Below, piece by piece: positions 10,036-20,400 of a stretch of 64,000 nucleotides of DNA. The DNA is from Theristus sp. LFF4_11. Its lineage: Eukaryota > Nematoda > Chromadorea > Monhysterida > Xyalidae. The notes beneath the pieces are model-generated. The model had not been told where the DNA came from. It searched no databases and saw only the letters and a list, made by a program, of their open reading frames with translations. Positions within the stretch are counted from its first letter, which is position 1. Each line of letters begins with the position of its first letter. A program made the translations under genes and the position numbers. The stretch is from assembly GCA_030248135.1 (NCBI GenBank), contig JASANC010002037.1, positions 59,584-123,583 of the forward strand, written 5' to 3'.

Positions 10036-11496
10036 TATTTTCAACAGTTTCTGTAAATTTTTAGTCTTTTCTAATTGGGCAGAATGAACACAGAGCATGA
10101 TACATATTGCACAGATTTCTCGGATAATCTGTTTGCTGAAGACCTTTTGAAGTTTTGAACAAATCCAAAAAACAGTAAATTATTGGAGAATTGATATCCA
10201 AATCAGTGTGCGGTTAGGATTAACACACCGAAGGGTCAGAAAAGTATGACAAAGATAAAACTTTATTTGTGGTTGCACGCAAAAATGATCAGCGAATATC
10301 ATATCAAAGTCATCAATATTTTTTGTCCGTTTGATTTACGAATACTCCAAAAATAACGCATTGGACGTGCGCAACTTTTTTTGGTTTTGTTTTTTTCTCA
10401 TGATTTTTTGTTTGCCCGCGTTGTTGTGTCTTTTGTGCACTGTTGTTTTCTCTAATCGTTTTGTTTTAATTTTTCGGGCGCTACATTCAATAATATATAC
10501 CTATATGACCGAGTCTAATACGTGCAGTTTGCGGCCACATACAATTTCCGTTTTTTCGCTGTTTTCCAGATTCAGAATATCTCTCAGCAAAGTTTCCGAC
10601 GGGAAAAAATCGCGGAACAGGTGCGTGATCGATTTTTTGGGCATTTGAGATGAATAACATTTTTTCAGTTGAAACCAAAAACGCTCTCTGTCATGCGCAA
10701 TGTACGTGCACATTACACGACATTGCGTCGTCAGGATTGACGCGAAGACATTTCGGGAAAAATCTCGGCTTTATTTTTCACAATTTTGTCCCTATCATTA
10801 TGCACGTGCACTTCATCGTGTTTTGCGCGTCAGTTCCTTCCAATAAAGTAGGATATTACTGAGATATAACAGATTTCAATAATTTTTATGCATGTACATA
10901 ACCGTTTATGGTTTAAATCGTGCACCAAAGCAACCACCCATTATATTTGGAAATATAAGATCGACAAACAAAGAAAACCTGTAACAAAGTAATGAAATAA
11001 ATGTATGTATTTTGGAAAAAAAATAAATTGGAATAAAGTTCTACATAGTATGTATAATCTATGACTTCAAAAAATCACACGAAGCAGTCAAAAACAAACA
11101 AACAAACGTACGCCCCAGGATTTAGCGCCATTGCAATATGCGTCATGTTTGACATGACATTTTAAAACATTGAACATAAATAACGTTTAAAAAAATCATT
11201 GATTGAACTTCTTTTCTGTGAAAGTCACCAAGAATGTTTCTTATCGCAATATGACAATATCCTTCTACCACAGTGTTTGTTTAAACCTGTCACTTTTTCT
11301 CGTAGAATTCAGAGCACGCGAAATAAAAAAGAACGGCATTGACGTTGCAAGAAAACATTATGTAAGCCACAACTAAGGAGTAGTTGAATTTCAACCAAAA
11401 AACGATACAGTCGTTCATCGTTCATTAAGCTGCAATTCAAGGTTACGGTTTCGCATGCTCGCAAAAATCCTGACAGGTTTATACAAACATACTTTC
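10036..11496. other. Intergenic, with a family F MITE
   Basis: Lies upstream of the dioxygenase start and downstream of the large secreted-protein gene, both on the minus strand. AT-rich, with a complete family F MITE at 11274-11495. No gene or RNA is seen in 10036-11270. Confidence 0.5.
11274..11495. mobile_element. Family F MITE at the 3' end of the large secreted-protein gene
   Basis: Ends TGTTTGTTTAAACCTGTCAC and its inverse (CTGACAGGTTTATACAAACA). The inner end lies about two bases from the stop codon of the gene at 11497-25727, so its 3' UTR would be MITE sequence. Confidence 0.5.
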
Positions 11497-14400
11497 TCAG
11501 GGACACGCAATGCTCGATTCAAACCACGACGGTGGACTACCAGCGCAACAATGGAACTCTGTTCCAACGGTCGATTTCGCCTTAGTGCCATCCGAGACCA
11601 AATTGGCGTTGTTGATCTCGCTCGCCGGTATCGTGCTGCTGTCGATGCCGCTTTGATTCACGTCGCAGCAGGTGGCTGCAAATATCACCCAAAAGTGGCA
11701 ATGCAATTTACGTGCAATCATCAATCATCGTCCATGGCCATACGCTGAAAACCGTTTTCAAACGTTTTTTTTTTCAAAAAGTTTGGCCATACTGGCCAAC
11801 CATAAACAATCAGTCTGGCTAAACGACCCATCTCTTGTGTGGCGCTGCCACCGGTGGCCACACAAGAGATGGAACGCTTGGCCAAAATGTTTGGAAAAAC
11901 GTTTGAAAGCGGTTTGCAGTGTACTAAACAATTTTTTAATCTTTGAAAGCTGCGAAGCAATTTTTCTCAGTGGTGCACGTGCACCAAGGCTTTCGCTCCA
12001 AAACTCAATGCGCGCAGTTCTCGGTGAAAAGTTTCACTCACGCGTGACGCGGAAATTCAAAAAATGGTAAAGTGTCCCGAGTGGCCGAAATAACAAAGGG
12101 CCGGGTCACTTAGGCGATTTTGAACAGTCACATATTGATTAAACTAGTTTTCTTTTCCGCGTCTGCAAGCAAACACAGTGGAGTCGCAGAACCCCAAACA
12201 ATTGGTAATAATAGTGGCGGCCAAAAGTGTTGGAACGCTGCGCGCGTTAGTGTTGGGTCGGTTAGGGGTTTCGTCGGTTCGGTTCGATTCGGTTTTTCGG
12301 ATTTTTCAATTTTTCGGTTTCGGTCGGTTTCGGTAACCGAAACATTTGCTGCTTTCGGTTTCGGTCGGTAAAAAATGTCAAAAAACGTTTCGGTCGTTTC
12401 GGTTTTCGGTTTCGGTCGGTAACCGACTCAACACTAGCGCGCGTGTGTGCTGTGTGTTGCGCGCGTGTTGCATCAACCGTACAAACGCTATTACAAAAAA
12501 GTTATGGGCAACGTTGGGTCGAAAAGTGTCCCATGAACCCAACGTTGCCCATAAATTCTTTAAATAGCGTTTGTACGGTTGCTGCATCACACGCTCACTG
12601 CACAGCACACACGCGCGCAGCGTTCCGACATTTTTGGCCGCAACTAGGTAGCAGTGTGCACGAGCAGCACACACTTACTGACGCACGAGACAGCCTCCAC
12701 CCAAGTGCCCGCTGCACCGGCAGCACCCATCGTGCAGTTCCATATCGTGACGCCGCATTCGCCAACGGTGTTGCACGTCTGGCTGGACGTGACGCCCGTT
12801 TCCACCAATGAATTCACCTGTTGTGCGCCTGCTTCTAGCGTGCCTGGAGCGGCGCTCGGGTCACAACACTCGTCGACACCTTAACAAGCGGCATTCATGA
12901 AGCAGTACTTAGTGGCACGATATTCAGCTCACTAAACACTTTACTGCTTCATGAATGCCCCTTAAACTCCTTGTCTTTGACGAATCTGCACTTTTATTTT
13001 GTTTTTTCTTAAACCTGCGCGTTTTTTAGTCAGCGCTCAAAAAAGAACTTATGCCATCAATCAAGAGTCACTGATTCTGAAATAAATGTTGACATTGATG
13101 AACGCGTTGTTCATGAACGTTCAGCTCCTGCGCTCCGCATTCATGGAAAGTGCAAATTTCCATTCGTAATACGTACCAGGGCATGAATCTGGCACCCAGT
13201 CTCCGTTGTCGTCGCACGAGTACCTTGATTGGTCGCAGTACGTGGGACAGTCTGCAAAGCCAGATCGATAGTCCTCCAACTTTGGCGGAACGGTTCCGTC
13301 CGGAGCGGCCGTTGTGCAACAAGCTGCGCAACAAAAATATTTTAAATCAAATTATAATTTTACTTCAATTAAACCGTAAAGCATGATAGTAACAACGAAA
13401 CCGCCGTTAGCGTTGTCCAGACGAGCTCAAAGTCTGGTTTTTTTAAATCCCGTGTGTTGTCACTCATTAACCGCTGCACCGCCATACAATACAACTTCAA
13501 CAGAATTGCTATGATCTTAAAATGTGACAGCTAAAGAACTATTGGGAACCATCGAATAACGACGGAATATAATGGAAGCTTTTTGTACCAATAAAAATGT
13601 TATTTTATTTCTCTTGGAGGTCTAACAAAAAAATCTTAAAAAAGTCAGCTTTATGTTCTTCCAATGCGACTCCGCGATAGCCAGAAAACACATTTTTTGA
13701 ATACCTCTGGTCATTGAATCAGTTCCCTCTCAGACTATGATTGATGCTGAGACCGAATGAAAATCGTTTCAGGTTTCTAGCCTCAACATACCTGGACACG
13801 GCTGGTTTGCATTTAGGGTCCATCCGCCCACTGTAGTACCGCTCATGCACGTGTATCGCTGTGTGTGTGCGAATTTCATTGAAAACTATTGCCATCGAAA
13901 AAGATGCACAACATAATACATACATTATATGCACAGGGTGTCACAAAAAACCACCACTTTATTTTTAACAAGCTCGCATAAACCTACTTTTGTGGTACAA
14001 ATCAGTCTAAAGTGTAATCCATTTTTTATGCTAAAAGTGGGAACACTTTATTTCGAATTTATGATGTGTGAACCTCTGCTTTCCAAAAAACAGATGTGAA
14101 CCTGTGTTGTTGAGCACGGGTGATTGCAGTGCACATTGGCGGTTGAGTCAACATCATAGCCGTCCGGTCCGACAACGCCTACGGGAGTGAACGATGGTGC
14201 CGGTGCCGCGTCGCTGTTAGCAGCAGGTAGATCACCAGAAGGACAACAGTCCGCCATGTCTGAATATTGGCATCTGTTTAAATGTGAAATATCTGCTTAG
14301 TTGTTCAATTTATCATTCTGATATTGCGCATGTCGCAATTACATACACTTGCGATATATGCAAATGGAATGAGTTTTGCCAATATGATTTTTTTTTCGTT

Positions 14401-17400
14401 GAGCGTGTGACGCATGCAATATGCCAAACGGAGGCAAACCCGGACAAGCGGGCGTATCGTCGACCCAGGAGCCTTCGTCGTCGCAAATGTATTTGCCGAT
14501 GTTGCACGTGGCGCAGTTGACCGTCGCTGTCGAGTCTTCACCGGTGAAGTCGGCCGTGTTTCCAATGTTGTTGTTGTCAGTTGAGGCCGTCACCGTGCCG
14601 GGCACCGCCGATCGGTCGCAGCAACCTTGAAGGCGAATTTATGAAACAGTATTTGGTGACCCGCAGCTGTGTTAAAACATAGCTACGCGGTCACTAAATA
14701 CTGCTTCATGAATGCCCCTTTAGTGAGTAGAAAAACGAACAATAATAAAGGTGTTTAGCGCCGTGTTCGCCAATGCACCGCTGGACAGAAAGCGTGGTGT
14801 ACTTTTGCGTTTCTCCTGTGTGCACAGTGAATGAAATGCAAAATTTGCGAGTTGCGGACAAGACACCAGACACACCTGTTCGGAGTCGGATCTCTTTTTA
14901 GCGTGTTTTTTTGACAGCGCACATACGTTATGTCTGTTTAAACATGTCACATTTCTTCGCAGAATGGTGAGCTCGACAAAGAATGCCAATTGCAAGAGGC
15001 GCAAGAAAACATCGTTCGCCACAAATGGCGGGTGTTTTGATTTCAGCCAAACCCGACACACATTCGTCGTGTACTCAACTTGAAAAAAGTTTTGCATCTG
15101 CTCTGTATTCAGAGAGAAAACCTTCTGAGTGCCAGGTGCAAAGAGACACCCTGTACCTGGACAGACGGTCGGTGTCGGCACCCAGCTGCCGGTCGTGTCG
15201 CTTGTGTTCGCGACGCACTTGTAGAACTGCTCGTGTCCGCAGTCGGTGTCGCAGACGTGCGTCGCGTTCGAGTCGACCGGATAATGACCGCCGCTGCCGA
15301 CCGGGCCGCTGGCGACAAACGTCGGTTCCGGAGTGGCCGGCACGTCGTCCGGGTCGCAGCATTCGGTCGCCGCTTGTTGTTGTTGTGATTTTTAGGCGAT
15401 GTTTTTAGCCAGGGCTAACCCAGAGAAGCGTACAGAACGCCATTGAGTAGGGCGCCCATCGAGTTTTCTCTGTCATTAAGTGCCTATATGCACCCCTCGG
15501 CGGGACTCGATCGCCCGAGCGCACAGACTGTAGTCAAACGCACTACCACCAGGCCACGGGGGTTGACAAAATGAATGTACACACACGCAGCTGTGGTGAC
15601 ACGAGTGAAAATAAATGCACACGTGCACAGTCGACCTCTAAATTATGACCAATCAGCTGATTGCTTGAGTCGCGTTGATGCGTGCTTTCTGTGCACGCAT
15701 GTATCGCTGTGGAGGCGGGGTCTCTGTGCTGCTGCACAGTAAGCATGCATCACGTGCGCATCACCAACCAATCACCTGATTGTCATCTATAATTTAGAGT
15801 TCGACTGTTGCTACTGCATTGTGAACTTTTGTCAAGCGCGCCAAGCAATCGAGCACAGCAACGTTTGCCATACCAGGACACGTGTCAATCTGCACCCAGG
15901 CTGGCGTGTCCGTGCAGTTCCACCGCTGAAACAGGCACGTGCTGCAGCTCTTCGTGACGATCGTGCCGCCGGGCACTTGATTACTGGCGTCAGGCTGTTC
16001 GCTAATCTCCTGCGTTGTGACCGGCGCCACGGCCGCGTCCGTCGCCAGACAGCAGCCTGCAGTGAAATTGTGTTGTCTGTCATACGCGTTGAACAGTTGA
16101 CCGAACAGCACTTTGCGTGCAACAATCCTTCGGCAAAAAAGTGGTTTCGACACATATAGTGTGTTTGTGTCACCATGGCCAGCTCGGCGGTTGCGTCCGA
16201 AAGCTGCATGGCAGTCTATACGGCTGCTTTTCCAGCGACAAATGGTACCACGCGTTTAGAGCCGCGCTGTGAGGCGGATTACATGGAGCACCTGCCGGGA
16301 TGCCAAGGGGTTCAGTTCTGACGGAGGCGTTTCCACACCATCCACCATTCGCCGATCATCCCTTGCGCTCCCTCACCCGGACAAGCGATCGTCTCCTGCC
16401 AGCTGGTCGTGGTGCCACCCGCATCAGCCGTGCACGTCGCAGTGCCATTCAGCGGGCTCGTGCCGCACGGACAGTCGTACCACGCGACCGTGCCCACGAT
16501 GTAGTTCACATTTACGCCATCCGATTTGCCCGCATTGTCAAACGTGACATCGCTGGCGCTAGTTGGCAGGGTAACGCCGCCAGATGTCGATTGTTGACAG
16601 CACACTGTGTGGTGTTTGTGAACAAAAAAATTTCAGTCTTATACGGCATTCATGTTGTCGCACAGCTGCGCGTCACAAAATGCTGCATCATGAATGGCCC
16701 GTTATAGTCAACAAGTTGATCAATGGAGTGCAGAGTTTTTGTGAAAAAAATCCAAAAAATCGCACGAACATTGACAGGTGGTGCCATCCACCCAGCTGCC
16801 AGCAGTGCAGGTGGCGTTGGCGTCGTCGCTGCACGTGCAGTGCCAGGTCGCCACGGTGCCCTCGTCGAAGTAGCCGCTCGGATGCGCGGCCGTCTGCTCG
16901 GAGAATGTCGTGTCGCTGAGCGACGGCGATGGGTCGCCGTCCGAGGCCGTGCAGCACGGCGCTGGTTGGAGAATGTTTGTTTGAACGTGTCACTTTTTTT
17001 GCATCATTGCAGAATAAGAGCTTTTGCGAAGAGAAGACAGAACGGGTACAGATTGGAAAGAGGCCAAATTTAGTTACAATAATCGTGTGCTTGATTTCAG
17101 CCATGCCCGGTGCGCGGTAATTCTTCTTCGCTGCAGCGTTTCGCATGCGCTCTGCATTCGTCGACAAAACGAGCCAGGTTTAAGTAAACACACTGCACGT
17201 AGTCCTACGATTCAGTAATAAAGAGAGCAAAAATCGACAGAAACGCCAGGCAATGAGCACCACACACGATTGAGACAACGCAAAACAAAACTGCAAAACG
17301 CCATTCACCGGTGGGGCAGTCCGCAGCGGCCGGCGTCCAGTCCGGCGGCGTGTCGCAGGAGTGCGCCGAGTAGCCGCAGGCCGTGGGCGCACAGGAGACG

Positions 17401-20400
17401 TTCGCCGTGGTGCCCTGCGGCACGAGGGTGCCCGTCTCGCTGAACGTGCCCCCCGCGACCGGAGTGACCGTCGTGTCGCAGCAGACTGCAACAACAAAAC
17501 AACATTTTTTGTTTTTTTGTCATCGTTGTCTCGTTCTCTCCGGTTTTTTGGTTGTGAATTACAGGCGATCAGCTGATTGGTTGGTGATTTCGTGACGCAA
17601 CTATGCTTTCTGTGCAGGCGACATGTTGCTGTGGAGGCCGGAGTCTGTGCTGCACATTAAAGCATGCAGCACACGTGTGCACCGCCAACCGGTCAGAGGT
17701 TTGCCGATCATTTAAGGCGCATTCATGAAGCAGTATTTAGTGAAGCGTAGCTGTGTTAAAACATAGTTACGCGGTCACTAAATACTGCTTCATGAATGCC
17801 CCATTAGAGTTAATTCGTCTGTAAAAGTTCGCAACTTCGACCGCATGACGCACGTGGACACTGCGCCGGACTATTGACGGTCGTCCAAGTGCCATCAAGC
17901 TGGCACGTCTCGCTGCCTCCGTCGCCGCACGCACACGTCCAGTTCACCGAGCCGACAATCACCTTCACGGAGACACCAGCGACCAACTCGTTGTTGAACG
18001 TCACCTCTCCGTAGTCGGGCGTATTCGTCACCGTGATCTCGGACTCGTTACAGTAGCAGTACGGCTCCTCTTCGACGAACGTCGGTGATGGAAAACCGCC
18101 GCCGTCGATCGACGCGAAATTCGAGTCGCCCGTGTTGCCGAGATTCGGGTCGACCGCGATTAGCGGCACCAGCAGGCCTGCGTGTGGCGATGTTACAGTT
18201 GGACAAGCTACTGGCACACTATGTGGTACACTAAGTGGTACACTATGTGGTACACTATGTGGTACACTATGTGGTACACTATGTGGTACACTATGTGGTA
18301 CACTATGTATGATAGTACACTACGTGGTACACTATGTGGTACACTATGTGGTACACTATGTGGTACACTATGTGGTACACTATGTGGTACACTATGTGGT
18401 ACACTATGTGGTACACTATGTGGTACACTATGTGGTACACTATGTGGTACACTATGTGGTACACTATGTGGTACACTATGTGGTACACTATGTGGTACAC
18501 TATGTGGTACACTATGTGGTACACTATGTGGTACACTATGTGGTACACTATGTGGTACACTATGTGGTACACTATGTGGTACACTATGTGGTACACTATG
18601 TGGTACACTATGTGGTACACTATGTGGTACACTATGTGGTACACTATGTGGTACACTATGTGGTACACTATGTGGTACACTATGTAGTACACTATGTGGT
18701 ACACTAGACACAAGCTATTACAACGACCAACCGTCCTGCGGAGAAAGTGGCGACAGCGGTGAGCCGGGTGGACTTTGTCCGGATGGCGCGGGCGCTTGTT
18801 GTCCCGGCTGCTGTTGTGCCGGTTGCTGTTGGCCGGCTTGCTCTTGCGTCGGCGGCTGTTGCTGGTCGGCAGGATTCTGCGATGGCTCCCGACCATTCTG
18901 ATCCGGTTGGTTTGGCGAGTCCTGCGCGTCCTGGTTCTGATTGTTCTGCTCTTGGTTCGGCTGGTTGTTATCTTGGTTGTTTTGATTGTTGTTGTCCCGG
19001 TTATTCGGATCACTGTCTTGTTGGTTTTGTTGTTGTTGATCGTGTTCTTGTTTCCTTTGATCGCTGCAAGTTAAACAACCATATCAAGGGTGAGTTTTGT
19101 TCACAATACAGTGTATATTATGTTTTGGTCCCGAGACTCAATGCGCGCATAGATAGCTGAACAGTATCGCCGCGGAACTCGGTAATCACGCGGGGCTCGG
19201 TAATCACGCGGGAATTCAAAATTTGTTAAAGTGATCCGAGTCACTCAGGGGCCACGTGGGTCGGGTCACTCAGGCTATTTTGAATTGCCAGATAACGATT
19301 GCAACTAGTTTCCTTTCCACGTCTGCACGCGCATTTGAGTCGCAGAACTCAAAAAAAATTGATACCAGAAAAGTTCATATCATTACGCTTTCGCTTCGCA
19401 CTGCTCCAACAGTCTCGGACTGGTGCGCAGACCGAACAGCGTGAACGGTCGGAAGTATTTCGAGCCGAACGAGTCCAACATGTCCACGATGTCGTCGCAG
19501 TCGTAGCACTTGTCCGTGCAGTTGCCGGGTGCGCTGCGAATGTGGCAGATGTTGAAACGAAGCACAAGGTCGCTGGAAAATAGAAGTGCTTTTTGGCAGT
19601 TTTTGTGAACTGTTTTATCGTTAGATTTCTTCTTGATCCGTTGAATCAACATCTACAGTCGAACTCTAAATTATAGGCAACTAGCTGATTGGTTGGTGAT
19701 CACGTGGTTGTATGCATTCTATGCAGGCGTCGATTGCTGTGGAGGCGGAGTCTGTCCGGCGCAGCAAGCATGCCACCAACCAATCAGCTGACAGCCCATA
19801 AATTAGAGTTCGTCTGCATAAAAAATGATTTTCCGGCCTACCCGTCGACTCGCCAGTGCTCGACGTCTCTGATCACTTCACCATCGTAAATCTGCGGCGG
19901 TAGTCGACCGTTGTCGCTGCTTCGACGTGCGCCGTATCGTGGACGAGCAAGCACCAAGGTCGTGTCTTGGTCGCCAAAATTCTTCGTCAATCGACAGTTG
20001 AACGGCTCAATGCCGCGACTTTCGCAGCACATCACTTCAAATCTGGATGGATATGGAAAGTTTTTGCAATACCATGGAATGTGCAATCGCTTTGCGCGCT
20101 TGAAAAAAAACTTTACATTTCATTTATAGGCAATCAGCTGACTGGCTGGCTGGTGATCACGTGACGCATGCATTCTGTGCAGGCTCTGCTGCTGTTGGAG
20201 GTGGAGTCTGTCTGTCCGGCACAGAAAGCATGCATGTGATCACCAACCAATCAGCTGATTGACTTTCTATTTAAAGATCGACTCTTACTCTCGCTGGCGC
20301 AGTTCCACATTCCACCAACTCCGCCAGCCGGCCACGTACCACAGCTTATCACTGGCTAGATGCGGTCGATTCCAGGGCGCCGTGCAGTTTTGCTTCCAGA

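Larger units (their letters stand above)
11497..17485 (-). other. Array of ten six-cysteine modules, mostly one per exon
   Basis: C-terminal part of the giant gene. Each module runs CC, about 25-35 residues, C-x(2-3)-C, 5-8 residues, C, then G/P-x-W, 4-8 residues, C-P. Nine of the ten start in phase 1, and all but the last end in phase 1 right after the CP. Module exons: 17309-17485, 16770-16961, 16377-16604, 15874-16056, 15157-15372, 14440-14625, 14102-14259 plus 13792-13858 (one module split by an extra phase-0 intron), 13177-13323, 12679-12879 and 11497-11675. The terminal module ends IACP then stop and has an altered cysteine pattern. A diverged longer unit precedes the array (17854-18207). 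Symmetric phase-1 exons are the signature of exon duplication. The spacing does not fit Sushi, EGF, TIL or vWC domains as I know them. Confidence 0.5.

Noticed and set aside
13934..14045. Mariner-like end (CAGGGTGTCACAAAAAACC)
   Set aside because: Only one possible end is visible; no matching inverted end or clear TA pair was found.
11497..17485. Sushi/CCP (complement control) domains
   Set aside because: The Trp and the closing Cys-Pro recall Sushi, but there are six cysteines beginning with an adjacent pair, and the Sushi pattern of four does not fit.
18208..18711. Long open frames of repeated tetrapeptides over the minisatellite
   Set aside because: A 12-bp unit without stops stays open in several frames by arithmetic. 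It lies inside a phase-consistent intron, and the frame toward the next exon is broken by a TAG.
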